NCBI GenBank assembly: GCA_035235625.1
Contig: CP141145.1
Coordinates: 24,182,563 to 24,246,562 of the forward strand
Direction: 5' to 3'
DNA from: Saururus chinensis
Lineage: Eukaryota; Streptophyta; Magnoliopsida; Piperales; Saururaceae
DNA length: 64,000 nt
How positions within the stretch are numbered: the first letter of the stretch is position 1; every line of letters starts with the position of its first letter. This document shows, in pieces, positions 1-11,460 of this stretch. The notes under the pieces were generated by a model. The model had not been told where the DNA came from. It did not search any database and saw only the letters and a list, made by a program, of their open reading frames with translations. The translations under genes and the position numbers were made by a program.

Positions 1-1491
1 GTGAATTGTCCAAAATGCCCCTAGGGCTATTTTGGTCAATTTACACCCTTATGCAATTAAATTAAAATTATTAACACAATAAATAATTTAAAATATCCTT
101 ACTGTCCAGTAGGGATTGTGTGCCCAAAACGTGATCAGAGAAAAATATATGCACAAAAATAATGTGGTAAAATTACCACTATGCCCTTAGGCATTCAATC
201 GTGCACAAAAACCTTAATTTTCAATCAAACCACGTGCAACCAGCAGCTAAATCATTCAATAACATTCTAATTATAATTATAATCAATTCAAAATGAAAAG
301 CCCTTTGATTCTAATAGTAGATCTAACGATTTAAGGCAAAAAACCCAATTTTACCGATCTAAACCTAGATCGGGTAAATCTAATTGGATTTTCACCAAAT
401 CAGCGGCCAAACCTCCTCCCTATTGGCTCCGATACCACTATAGAGTAGCCGGCCAACAGCGGAAGTAGTGGTGGGAGAGGTTGGCACACAAAAAATTGAA
501 TCTTTAAACAAGAGATCTACACATATATGTAAATTCTAAATACAATTAGCAATAACCATGCATATATTATTTAATCAAAAGAAAATATAATTAACATGGA
601 ATTAATACGTACTAACCTTGGGCTTGATCCAGCCCTAGCACGCCCTCCAAATCAGCCTTCTCGTACCAATAGCAATATCAATAAGAAAGGAATTAAGACA
701 ATACCTTTTTTGTGACGATTCCTCTCAAACCCTTACTTGGAGTGAAGGAATTCTCAGCACAACAGCCCCTTATCTTCAACCCTTCTACAACCTCCTCTTC
801 TCAACAAAGAAGGAGAGAATCACCTTGATCAAACCCCACGCAGGCCGCACTCAATCACAAAAGAGAAAGGGGCGGACTGGTTTTGGAAAAGAGAGAGCAA
901 TGTGGAGAGGGGCGACCCAAGTGAGAGAGGGGAGAGATGAATGGAGAGAATCAAACTAATTCTCTAAATCAGATCCAAGAAGAGGGGGATGCCCCATTCA
1001 ATTAAGGGAATAAATGAGGAATATTCTCCCTTATTCTCTCCCTCTCATAAAACCCCTTTCTTTCCATAAACGGCGGGTTTGAATCAAATGGGCTGAGATT
1101 ACATGGGCTAAGTATATAAATTCCAACGGGTTTCTTATAGAGGCTCAATCACAACGGGAGCGGGCTCTGACACATAAAGCCCGCGGAGGCCTGGACCCCC
1201 TGCACACGGCCAAGCCCGTGATAGGGTCGACCTCTCGCTAATTACGCGGGTCCCACCCTTAACACATAATTCACGCGTCTGGGCCCCACAATGTGTAAAT
1301 GCACACCTAGATGAATGTCTAGTGTGCGTGTGTGACATATGTAGGTCTCACTCAAATTATGTGTAATGAAGGTACCAGTGGGGTCAGCGCGACTGCGCCC
1401 ACCACCCTTAGACCCCGTGACCCGTACTGGCTCACTCGGACCGCGACACCGTTGGACCAAACCGGGCCCGAGCCCATACTATGGTCCAACA
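1..1491 (-). mobile_element. LTR of a gypsy-like retrotransposon, truncated by the window edge
   Basis: Read on the minus strand, the block starts with TGTTGGACCATAGTATGGG at 1491. A GC-rich stretch follows, then a TATA-like TTTTATGAGA near 1040-1050, then an AT-rich tail that continues past position 1. A TG start, a GC-rich 5' part, a TATA-like box and no coding capacity fit an LTR. The other end is outside the window, so neither TG...CA termini nor a target duplication can be checked. It lies in what appears to be an intron of the gene whose first exon is at 1853-1969. The exact boundary at 1491 is inferred from the change in composition and the TG dinucleotide. Confidence 0.45.
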
Positions 1492-1852
1492 AGAATGAAG
1501 CTAAAAATAGATAGCGGAACCAAGATTCAGAAAGTGGCATTAAAATCTCATCTTCTGTAAAACCAATCAAACGACACCATCGTTAAAAAACAAACAAACA
1601 ATGTGACCATTTTTTTCTAAATCGCCAATATAAACTAGGAACTCATATGGTTAGTTGTTTGCGCAGACTGAAACAAGCAAGACCTAAGTCGATCACAAAA
1701 TCAAAAAATGCGTTCGATGAAAGAAGCACCTTCCCAATGAAATACTTCGTACAAGAGGGAGACACTTGCAGCTCTTAGATGTAATGTAGAAGGAAACCAG
1801 CTGAGAACAAATAGAAAAGTAGAGTGGAAAGAGGCAAGACTCAAGAGCTAAC

Positions 1853-1969
1853 CTGGGTTGTAGCCGAAGAGGGTGTGAAGGGAGTAAGGGACCGAGAGGA
1901 AGGAAGGAATCGATCCTTGACCAATGACGATAACAGACGATGCTGAAGAGACGTAGTAGAGCCAGCCAT
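1853..1969 (-). CDS. First coding exon of a gene leaving the window; N-terminal organelle-targeting-like peptide
   Basis: From an ATG at 1969, 39 codons run without a stop and end at CAG followed by GTTAGC, a good splice donor (phase 0). The peptide begins MAGSTTSLQHRLLSSLV. It is rich in Ser, Thr, Leu and Arg, with one acidic residue, which suits a mitochondrial or plastid presequence. Upstream on the same strand are two TGGGCT Site II motifs (2152-2157, 2201-2206) and a TATA-like ATATAAGG (about 2137-2144). That promoter type is common for plant nuclear genes serving mitochondria and ribosomes. No second exon is visible in 1492-1852. The rest of the gene must lie left of position 1, beyond an LTR, so the intron is long or the gene is broken. 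I do not recognise the mature protein. The call rests on codon run, donor site and promoter motifs, not on homology. Confidence 0.55.
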
Positions 1970-2240
1970 CTGGTGTCTTGCCTTTGATTCTTATTATCTT
2001 CTTCTCTCCTCCCTCATCCCAAATGGAGAGGGAAAACGCGAGCCTCGAAGATACTCAAGAGGTGAGGAAAGCTTTTCATAAAACAAGTAATTAAGAAGAT
2101 TTTTGCGATAGATAGGCTTTTTCTCTGGCCACGGGCCTTATATCATCACCAAGCCCATATTCCAGGATCCAACCTGCCATTTCAAGCTGACCTTCAATCT
2201 AGCCCACTAGTAGGCATCCACGGGGTTTAAGGTAAGCTTA
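1970..2240 (-). promoter_or_regulatory. Probable promoter and 5' leader of the left-edge gene
   Basis: On the minus strand this contains TGGGCT at 2206-2201 and 2157-2152, a TATA-like ATATAAGG near 2144-2137, and a purine-rich leader that runs into the ATG at 1969. Paired Site II motifs (TGGGCY) are known from plant ribosomal-protein and mitochondrial-protein promoters. The transcription start is not defined. Confidence 0.4.
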
Positions 2241-2993
2241 AATTCTATATAGAGTGAAGAATTTTCATGCTCCACTTTAATAATGAAACCGACTTAAAGA
2301 TTATATGCTCCACTTTAATAATAAAACCGGCTTAAAGAATGCTATTTGGGTGTGTTTTTATGCTATAATTATATTTTAGTTGATTTTTTTTTTCTGTTTA
2401 CATGTTAGGTCCACAAAGGGCATGGTAGGTCAACAAAGGGTATTAAACAATGACTTCCTCTTGGAGCTATATTTGGAGCTGGCAGTAAAATAATAATATT
2501 TTTTAGTGTCAGTGTTGGTTTTTTATTTATTAATGTATAATTTTCATAAGAGTATTATTACATTTCAAAATGTCAACTTGCTTTATGTTTTACTATAATT
2601 TAGTACAAAAAGTATTATTATTCGTTTGATTATAATTTCATAGGGTTTATTTCTTCAATTCTTTCTATTTGGTCTAATTTGTCAATTAATGTTTCTTTAT
2701 TAATTAATGTATAATTTTCCTAAGAGTATTATTATACTTCAAAATATTAAGCTTGCTTTATGTTTTACTGTAATTTAGTATAAAGACTATTATTATACTT
2801 TAGAATATTTATGAAATATAATTTTATTATACAGTATAATCTTACTTTATGAACTATTTGAGCAACTGTGTATTTTATTCGCTTATTATATTTCTAGTTG
2901 TTGATTGATTATTTACTTAAAGAGTATGATTATATATTTTTTCATGCAATAATGTTACTGTAGTTGATTGGTTTGCTTCGTTACTTTAGGTTT
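2241..2993. other. AT-rich intergenic DNA, no gene seen
   Basis: Strongly AT-rich with recurring short phrases related to taatgtataattttcctaa, which foreshadow the tandem duplication just to the right. No open frame, splice pattern or transposon terminus was recognised. Confidence 0.5.
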
Positions 2994-3245
2994 ATTAAAT
3001 GTATAATTTTACTTTAGAATATTTACATAATATAATTTTACTTTAGAGCATAATCTTACTTTAGATGCTTATTTTAAAGGAGATATGTTTGATATCTACT
3101 TGTTTTAGTAGTAGGGGTATATATTAAATGTATAATTTTACTTTAGAATATTTGCATAATGTAATTTTACTTTAGAGTATAATCTTACTTTAGAGGTTTA
3201 TTTACTAAGTGAGATATTTTACATATCTACTTATTTTAGTAGTAT
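2994..3245. repeat. Tandem duplication, about 129-bp unit
   Basis: Two adjacent copies begin with attaaatgtataatttta at 2994 and 3123. Both continue through matching ttactttagaatattt, taatcttactttaga and ttttagtagta blocks with scattered substitutions. The period is 129 bp. Looser relatives of the unit occur upstream (2540-2830), so this is a small local array of AT-rich units. Confidence 0.8.
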
Positions 3246-6060
3246 AAATATTTACATATAATATAACTTAATATGGAAATCAAGCTGCAATCTACTTAGA
3301 TTGTAATAAATATTTTCGAATTTACCGTTTATCCCATATATTTGTACATGTGCTTGCAAGGGTAACGTACAATAACTAAGATCAAATTTCAATGTTGAAG
3401 TTAATTAACCATGTCACTAAGAATTATAATGAATAACTAGACCTCAAGATTTATAGTCTAAATATCTAGGGTTCAAGTATAAGTTTTTACATGCTTGAAT
3501 AACTTTGGGGAAGTTCATCATGTTTTGCCAATTTGAATAAAGCTGCAAATAACGGCATGCAAACTACATGGCTACGCTGCGTATTCCCATTTTTGCATGC
3601 TCTAGTCTCTACCTCACACATTTTTCATTTGATTGAGAAATGAACCATGACAATGCCTAAAAAATGTAATAATGACCCAAGTCAGGTCTTATTATCTTTT
3701 TTTATTTATTTTTACAATGACCCACCTCATATTTCACTAGCCACACTAATCAATAAATAGTATATATATATAGGAAAAAAAATAAGAAATATTTATATTT
3801 AATAAGTTGAATATATATTATGTGATGGCATGTGATTTTTTTTACCAACAAGATGAAAACTATACAACATAAATATTCTAGAATTCAAAATAAAAGGAAT
3901 GACCCCATGCAAAATTGGGTATGTACGCTATGAATGACCCCTTCCTCTTCCTTCATAATGTGACTGGAGCAAAAGTAACTACGCTATGAAGAAATGGACA
4001 AGAAATTGTAATAGGTTCAGATGTGTGTATAGAGTGCCCTATGGTGGGTAACTGTTGAGAAGACAAGGTAGGGATTTCTAGTGTCCTATCTCATCCTCCA
4101 CTCATGGTTGGCGGCGAATGCAGAGGCCCCTCCTGGTGAAGTCCACTGGGTAGAATCTATTATTGCCTCTCTGGCCATTAGGAAACAGTGTTTGAGGCAT
4201 CACTTCCTCTGTGAAGAAATTGCTTCCCTGCACATGAAAATGACAACGGTCTCAACTAAAAAACATGGACAAAAAGCCATGTATCCCATCATTTTTTTGT
4301 ACAAATATAGAAACATATTTATTAAATAAAAGAAGTAAGCTGAACAAATGTTTCGACAAAAAAAAATAGTGACATTTCATTAGAAAAGGATCTAAGAGGC
4401 ATGAAATTGCAGGAAATTTTTTCATGAAAATGTTGAAACTGCTCACTTAATTCATTACAATCCCACAAGCAAGGACAAAAAATTGCACACTTGAATAATT
4501 CCTTTGCATATTTCACTTGCTAGTGAGATAGATGGTCTTTTCGCTGATTCATTAGGTGATAATGGGGATGTCATTGAAGATCTAGAAATTAAGCTGGCGT
4601 TGCAGTGGAAGGCAGACAATAATTCCATATTCAGCAGCTGGCTCCATCATGGCCATCATTTGCACATATCAGTAAGAGCTGAAAATTGTCTAACTTTTGT
4701 AACAGTAGATTCAAGACAGGAGTCATCAAAAGTAACAATAGAGTAAAATCATACCTTTAAGACACCCTTTTTTTCAAATGAAGAATATATTTAAAATTGG
4801 AATAGTAGATTGAAGACAAGAAGTCATCAGCTTACTTTCTTTGAAAATTTGTAGTCAACATACGTTCTTGCTGATTACTACATCTCAAATGAAGAATACA
4901 TTTAAAATTGGAAACTTACATATGTTGGTTAATTATACCTTTAAGACACCCTTTTCCACTTCTAATCACCTAGCTGCAGATGTAGCTCCTCCAGCCAAAA
5001 AACTTGAATGCTGAAATGTGCCTTTCTTTTTCACCATATGATCATTTAAGATTAGATTTAGATGAGTCAATCAATCTTAACTATAACTTAGAGATTTATC
5101 AAGTTCAAGAACTACCTCTTCTAACTTTTTTGACTCACTCAGAACAAAGACAAACTTTGTATTTTGGCTGCTTCAGAAGTATCATGGAACTGCTGAGACT
5201 AGTTGTAGAGAAACTTTAAATAATCACTTCTTTAACCAAACTACAATGTACATACAACCTGCTTGTTTTGAAGGTGGTTCATCATGATTGATTAGAACAA
5301 TTATTGCCCTCAATTCAAAAGAAGGTCGTTCATCGTGATTAATTACTATTGTAATCATCCACAACTGAAAATAATTTCACAAGATAAAAATAAAACCTGA
5401 CCACATACGCACCAATTCATTTTTGGGCACCCACCCCATTATTCTTCTCTGCTCTCTCCACCAACATTACTACCCATTACGAAAGAAGCGAACCTATGAG
5501 TTTAAATTCAACTGATATAACCATAACCACATCAAGCAAATAAATGGGTAAGAGACAAAAGTGAAAAAGGCAACCATATTGGATTTCAGCGACCAGGACG
5601 TGAGGCTCTCTGTATTGCATCCTTGAGGAACTGGTTTCCGGACTTTGGCAAGGGCCTTGAATTTATCAACTATAGAGGGCCTTGGGTCCATTCAACAATC
5701 TCAAACCAGCAAAAGACCTTACAAGGAGGGGGTGAGGAAAGACAAGGTAAGGAAAGAACCGCCATTTAGGATTTCTTATGCATATCTACCTGACGAGAGA
5801 GACAAGACTTCACCACCTTTTAGATCTTGGGGCTTGGTATCAGAGGGATCCTTAAAAAGAGAAAGGGGCAAGGGATTGTGTGCAACTCCAATGCCGAAGA
5901 GAATGAAGCTAGAGGAAGGATCAGAGACAACGATGCCCCTCACGGGGAGCCACAGGAAGATCCTCAGAAGAGATGCCTGACTATTGCAGCCTGCACGCTA
6001 GGTCAACTTAAGGATTTTAGAAGGAGTTCGGTAGAGGAACAACTTGCAAACTTCAAGATC
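3246..6060. other. Intergenic DNA with short unrecognised open frames
   Basis: No recognisable gene. Frames of 70-110 codons exist (near 4081-4329, 4504-4746, 5004-5219 and 5645-5980), but none shows a known motif or a coherent exon chain. The 5645-5980 stretch is somewhat richer in charged residues and lies just before the Harbinger-like pseudogene, so it may be part of the same decayed element; this is a guess. The left terminus of that element was not found here. Confidence 0.4.
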
Positions 6061-6112
6061 TTCATAACATGAGTGGGTTTGGCTTCTTCATAACATGAGT
6101 GGGTTTGGCTTT
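6061..6112. repeat. 26-bp direct tandem duplication inside the Myb/SANT-like pseudogene
   Basis: The phrase ttcataacatgagtgggttt occurs at 6061 and again at 6087, giving a 26-bp period. Because 26 is not a multiple of three, the duplication shifts the reading frame just where the recognisable protein similarity begins. Confidence 0.85.
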
Positions 6113-6803
6113 AATGATGCAATAAAGACATTTGAAGCTGATGCCAAAGTGTGAGATGATTATATTAAGGTGAGGAATATAGTTTTATTATTTTTGTTTA
6201 TTATGTACTACATTGATTACTTTGTGCACTTATTGAATGTGTAATTGTGGTTTTTTATAGGGGCATCCTGATGCAAAACAGTTTAGAGATAAGCATGTTT
6301 ACAATTATAAAGCCTTATCTCTATGTATTGGCAATGATTGGGCTCTTGGTGAAGGTGCTGAAACTGCCAAGGAAAAGAAGAAGCGTTTGGAGGAGAACGT
6401 TGATGGGGATGATATGATTGACCATTTTCTCACACAAGACCTAGACATTGAGGAAGACAACTTTGAATTCATCGTTGATTCTCAACCTAAACAATCTAAA
6501 CCTTCATCTTCATGAGGTAAGAAAAAACAAGGTCTAAAAAAAAAGATTCAACCAGTGGATGTAGTTGAATAACTCAAATCGTTTAAAAGTGGAATAGAAG
6601 CAGTTGTTATCGCACTTGAGTGTGGTAGTGCTAATATGCCACCTACATACAAAGAGAAAGAAATATTTGAAGAAACATAAAAAATGGACAATGTTGATTA
6701 GGAGTACAAACTTAAAGCATATACCTATCTTACTGGAGATGTCGTAAAAGCGAGGGCTTTCATGGTATTTGCACCGGAAATCAAAAAGATTGGTTGGATA
6801 TGA
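6087..6803 (+). pseudogene. Decayed Myb/SANT-like DNA-binding protein gene of PIF/Harbinger type
   Basis: Conceptual reading gives an SGFGFNDA segment, then an intron (donor GTGAGG at 6170, acceptor AG at 6259-6260), then HPDAKQFRDKHVYNYKALS, followed by an acidic and Lys-rich stretch and a C-terminal TGDVVKARAFMVF segment. This order (tryptophan-rich helix, 'HPxAKxFR' helix, charged linker, C-terminal 'LTGDVxKARxF' block) is that of plant Myb/SANT-like proteins. Some are host genes; related ones are the second ORF of PIF/Harbinger DNA transposons. Within one frame after the intron there are at least four internal stops, plus one before the intron, so it is not functional. A Harbinger-like inverted terminus at 7195-7214 downstream supports a transposon origin. 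Retention of an intron argues against a processed pseudogene. Confidence 0.65.
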
Positions 6804-7194
6804 TGACGAATTCATGAACGTAGCAATATTTGTTTGTTTTAATATGTTTGGAAGACTTTACTTTTGAGTTAGTTATGATTTTAGTTGCTTTTTTTGGACA
6901 TGTAATATAGGATGCTTTTGAAGTAGGTTTTATATCGATGATTCTATATTTTAGATACAATAATTTTATTTAATAGGTTTTGATTATAAATTAATTAAAA
7001 TTTTAGATGAATTTATTCTATTTACATATAATTTTATAATTTCTTCTAAAATCCATCGTATTAAACCAAACAAAGAATTATACTTTTTCCTTCTCTTTCT
7101 ATGTGCAACCAAACAATGAAAAGTTTTCAGGAATCCCCTCATTTCCCTTTCTCCTGGATTCCCTTTCTATTTTTCTTCCCCTTTCTCCCACTTT

Positions 7195-7217
7195 CCCCCA
7201 ATCCAAACAGAGCCTTA
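7195..7217. repeat. Right terminus of a PIF/Harbinger-like DNA transposon plus TTA target site
   Basis: Read inward on the minus strand the end is GGCTCTGTTTGGATTGGGGG, abutting TTA at 7215-7217, the target-site class used by PIF/Harbinger elements. To the right the sequence switches exactly to LTR sequence shared with 32.8-33.4 kb, which fixes the junction. A matching left terminus was not found, so the element may be truncated. Confidence 0.55.
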
Positions 7218-7794
7218 AGCATTGCATGTGTGATTCTATGTTTCTTAGGATAATAGCTTTTAGGCCGAACTACGTCTTGATCCGATCTTTTTAGAAACAT
7301 TGAAAATGTTGTCTAATGAGTACGTAAGCAACTAACATCGAGTGATGTTGGCCCGATCCGAAAAACATTAATAAAATCTTTTGCCCCTTTGAAAGCTCTT
7401 CTCTTGAATGCGGAGAAGTTTCATTGTTGTTGTTGTGGTTGGTTGGTTGCATGTTCTCAAGGCAACGACAAGTGAGGCCAAGCTTGTCGAGCACATGATG
7501 AAGTTCTTCGTTTTTGCAACTCCGGTACGTAAGTGTATCTTTGGCATGAGAGTCAACTTAGTTATTTATTTTCGGACAGATGACAGACTTGTAAGATGGA
7601 TATGCTATTCTTTGTGTATTTTTCAGACGTGTAATAATATTATATGATTTGATATTTGTATTTGTGAACCCCAGTTATCATAACCTAGATATTTAATCGA
7701 ATGGTTTGTTTTGTATTTAAAAATAAAAAAAAAAATTCCTGAGACTTATCGTTCACGCTATTTAAAAATACTTTTAAAAATTCAAGTCGTGACA
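7218..7794 (+). mobile_element. Terminal part of a gypsy-type LTR, related to the LTR at 32.8-37.9 kb
   Basis: Its reverse complement aligns over roughly 570 bp with 32801-33372. Shared blocks include the CGTGACA/TGTCATGACC terminus, the ttcacaaatacaaatatcaaatc block, the caaccacaacaacaacaatg block and the gatcgggccaa...actcattagacaacat block. The outer end is at 7794 (...GTCGTGACA). The similarity stops exactly at the Harbinger-like terminus at 7214. The rest of this LTR (its 5' part in this orientation) was not found to the left, so it is a fragment. Confidence 0.7.
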
Positions 7795-8879
7795 TATATA
7801 CGTTAAAATACATATACCCTTATATCCGAATAATCATTCGGAGTCAGACGGAAATATTTTAAATCATCAAAGTCGAACATAAGCTAATAAATCAACGGAA
7901 TCACACCTCTCATAGAGGTAAGCAAAACACTAGTAGAATTGGACATGTCACTCTATCAGAGAGCAGAGCAAAACACACAACAGAATATATTGGATCACAT
8001 CAGATCCCATCAAACCATATTAGGTTTCATTCAACCATAACAAATCAGATCATAGCATATCATATCAAAATATGACATTTCATAACAGATTAAATCTAAC
8101 GAAGCATATTAAAGCCGATCGAATCATAGTGTACCAGAATCTATCATATCATAGCAAATCATATATCTTAATTAATATATTAATATTACTAATTAAGATG
8201 CGTATGCATATAAATCAAATTAAATTTAAAAGTCAGAAATGCTTACTCCCCTATAGTTTTAGAAGTCACGGCATTCAAAGTTACTTGTTTCCTCTAGGTG
8301 TCCTCCCCTTCAAGCCTGGAGACGGCGGCAAAACCTCATCTTGCTTCGGAACATCTTTATCATTGCATCCAAAGGTAATAGACATCACCTCTCTTTAACC
8401 TAGGACATTCCTCTCTTTATGGCCTGAAGGCCGATTGACAAAACTTCCCTCAAGGACACTTTGCACTTCCCGCGTTGTAGGCAGCAGACATAATCTTTCT
8501 TATTGAGAGATGCTTCTCTCTTTATGTGCCCATAAACGACGGACAGACCTTCCCCTTACCCAGAGACTCTTTCCTTTTTCGTACCCGTAGGCTAGGACAA
8601 AACCTCCCCTTAATCCGGAGATGTTTCTCTCATTCTGTGGCCCTTTGGTGGAGGACAAAGCCTCCACTACTCTAGGCAACTTTCCTCATTGTGGCTCGAC
8701 AACAGAGGACATAACCTCCTCTTGTTCTAGGCTACTTCTCTCTCTTCGTGGCTCAAGGGCTACGTACAGAGTCTCCTCTTGCCCTGAGATGTTCCTCCTT
8801 ATATGGTCACCAACTCAAGGAATGAATGCTTCCATTTCCTACAGAACCCTCTTAAACAGACGAAAACGTACTCAAAATG
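7795..8879 (-). mobile_element. Fragment of a second LTR, interrupted on both sides
   Basis: Read on the minus strand this contains degenerate repeats of about 60 bp with shared phrases such as gagaaacatctccgg and ggacaaaacctcccctt (plus-strand form) in 8330-8820. A TGATATG-rich segment follows, then tgactccgaatgattattcgg. The same order of blocks appears in the plus-strand LTR at 48272-50181 (gagttggagaccatataaag, then tgactctgatatatgatg), so it is a related LTR in the opposite orientation. It is bounded by the LTR end at 7794 and the LTR start at 8880, which suggests both neighbours inserted into it. Confidence 0.5.
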
Positions 8880-9518
8880 TGTAACGCCCGAGATTTTTCA
8901 CACATTTTCCTTAAAATTCACGGAAAATTTTTGCAATATAACGTCTGTAAATCGGAGGAAAAATGACGAAACCAAAACCTGATAAAACAGTTTATAATTT
9001 AAAACATTAAACATCGACATACGGTCAATCATCGTACGGCCAAAGCAAATATCATCAGGCGCTACTCGAAAACACACATACGAATAAATTTGCTATGATC
9101 ATAGACTTTTAAATACAAATCACTCTCCCAGGCATCCCTGAGTACAAGTCCCATAACAGTCCACTGACTGATCCAAATGAAAGTCCAGAATAAACATCTT
9201 ATGTTCTCATCTCATCCAATACAGGAGATCGTGGCACAAATAAACTCGCAGAGAGTCAAGCAGATACCTGAGTCAACAGGAATCAATCCACCGTTGAAAT
9301 GAGCGTCCATCACCAGGAGCTCTCCGCACAACCTGCAAAACCTCCCGTACAACGGGGCTAAAAATAGTAGGGTGAGTATTTTCAGTATGAAAATACCCAG
9401 TAGGGGAAATCCCAAACGGTGAACTCCAAGTTCAAAAATGCATGCATCATGCAACTCAAACATGAAGCAGTCAACATAATATAATCATATCGTGCACATA
9501 CGCATACGATCATACTAA

Positions 9519-9658
9519 ATGCACTATCGTGCCAAAGACATACCAAATGCACCACCGTGCCAAAATCATATCAAGGCATCATCGTGCCAGAATCATACCG
9601 AAGGCACCATCGTGCCAGAATCATACCAAAGGCACCATCGTGCCAAAATCATACAATC
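9519..9658. repeat. Tandem array, about 28-bp unit, five copies
   Basis: Successive copies share caccatcgtgccaaaatcat with variants such as catcatcgtgccagaatc. The array lies inside the long LTR unit. Open frames across it are a by-product of the repeat. Confidence 0.85.
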
Positions 9659-9904
9659 CAATCAACTTACATAAACACCCTTATCTAGGGTCATACAACT
9701 TACTCGTACCACCATACGCATACTCATACAACATACGCATACTTGTACGACCTTACTCGTACAATCGTATGCTCACTCATACAGCTTACACATACATGTA
9801 CGACCTTACTCGTACAATCAGACTCGTACGACCTTACTCGCATGCAGTGCACAAAATCATACTTCTTGTCTTACTCAGAACCATATTCTCACAATCGTAC
9901 TCAT

Positions 9905-10045
9905 ACTCTTACAGTCGTGCTCATACTCATACGCTTACAGTCTTACTCATACTCATACACTTACAGTCCTGCTCATACTCATACACTTACAGTCCTGCTC
10001 ATACTCATACACTTACAGTCCTGCTCACACTCATACAGTCGTACT
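9905..10045. repeat. Tandem array, about 26-bp unit (CTCATACTCATACACTTACA)
   Basis: Four to five near-identical units of about 26 bp built from ctcatactcatacacttaca plus gtcctg. A looser TACGACCTTACTCGTACAAT-type array precedes it at 9690-9850. Both lie within the long LTR unit. Confidence 0.85.
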
Positions 10046-10294
10046 CATAATCGTACACATATCAACGACCACTGAAGCTCATTACAACTAATAAGCTCCA
10101 GCGTCGAAATGGAAAAGAATGCCACTGGGGCAACACCTTAACCTCCGGGGAGTGACTAGACGCCATGGACTTTTCCGGAGGTAAGGCACACCAATGCTCA
10201 TGGGGCACTGGATCAAACAGGTAAGAGTAGATCCATGATACTACTTACCTGAGCGCGCAAACATAAACACCCACACATAAGGGGTCATACAGTT

Positions 10295-10397
10295 GCCCAC
10301 CATAATGGGTCTTATAGTGCCATAGAATCGCCCACCATAATGGGTCTTATAGTGCCAGAGAATTGCCCACCATAATGGGTCTTATAGTGCCATTGCC
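10295..10397. repeat. Tandem array, 35-bp unit, three copies
   Basis: The unit starts gcccaccataatgggtctta and ends in tagtgcca plus a variable tail. Three adjacent copies are nearly identical in the first 27 bases. Confidence 0.85.
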
Positions 10398-10470
10398 ACT
10401 CTTGGGCAGAAAACATACAGTGCCACTTGGGCGTAAACGCATGGTGCCACTCTTGGGCGGAAACATACTA

Positions 10471-10700
10471 CGCTCTCAACGTAGCATCAAACGTACGGGC
10501 TTACACAACACACAGACCAAATCAGAAACGTACATCGCTCTCAGCAGAGCATCAGACGTCTGGGCTTCATACAGCACGCAGACAAAGTCAGAAACATACA
10601 TCGCTCTCAACAGAGCATCAAACGTCTGGGCTTATACAGCACGCAGACCAAATCAGAAACAACGTCGCTCTCAGCAGAGCATCAGACGTCCGGTGCTCTA
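10471..10700. repeat. Tandem array, about 65-bp unit, about 3.5 copies
   Basis: CGCTCTCA(A/G)C(A/G)(T/G)AGCATC begins at 10471, 10535, 10602 and 10665, a period of 63-67 bp. Each unit continues with cagacgt or aaacgt, then gggctt, then cacgcagac and aatcagaaac. It sits directly after the 35-bp array. Confidence 0.85.
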
Positions 10701-11460
10701 CATAGCACACAGACAACATCCCGCAGGATAAACACCATGGCAAGACATGATAAACGCTCGGCCAACTCATCAGCGGCCAGCTCAAACACGGAACTTAATC
10801 CGTCGAACCCTCAGGTCTCAAACTCACAACGCTATCATTAGCTGTGCTTATAATTTCAGTTTGAATTAAGTATATTATGCGGTACAATTATGCCACACAA
10901 ACTCACAGTCCTCGACTGGTCAAACCGAAGCTGAGCCTGATCCGAAACCCAAGTTCGTTAGGGCAGCAGACTTCACTTACCCGTCCACATCATGGACCAA
11001 ACTCATCGTACACCAAAATCCTTACAGTCTTACACACTTCGCCATCCATCTTATGGCTAAATCAGCTTACACTGACATCTCAAATAACGCTCCTCAGAGC
11101 CAACCCAGTTGTCGCCCTCTTACTTATATCTCACTTATTATACTTACTTTTCACTTCATAATCTGTACGTTATGCTTGTACAATTATGAACACTCTTACT
11201 GTCTGACAAATGCCCAACATACAATCCACCCCAAACTGATCCATTCTAATCCTTGCCCGTCATACTCATATCCTCTGTCATACGCTTACACAACCGCATC
11301 CAAATTCAGACAGAGCTTCTGTCACCTCCTACTGTCCATCGCCCATATCTCTGCCCACATACACTTACGCACATCCAAAGCATAGGCAAAATGCCATCAT
11401 ACATACGTATGTCTCACACATACGTACAACATATACATACGGTCATACATACATAACTTA

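Noticed and set aside
3246-5700. Possible host pseudogene from several 70-110-codon frames
   Set aside because: Frames do not join through plausible splice sites and no family motif was recognised.
9529-10075. Open frames of 173 and 110 codons
   Set aside because: They read through 28- and 26-bp tandem arrays; the protein is low-complexity Tyr/His/Ser/Thr repeats with no start context or homology.
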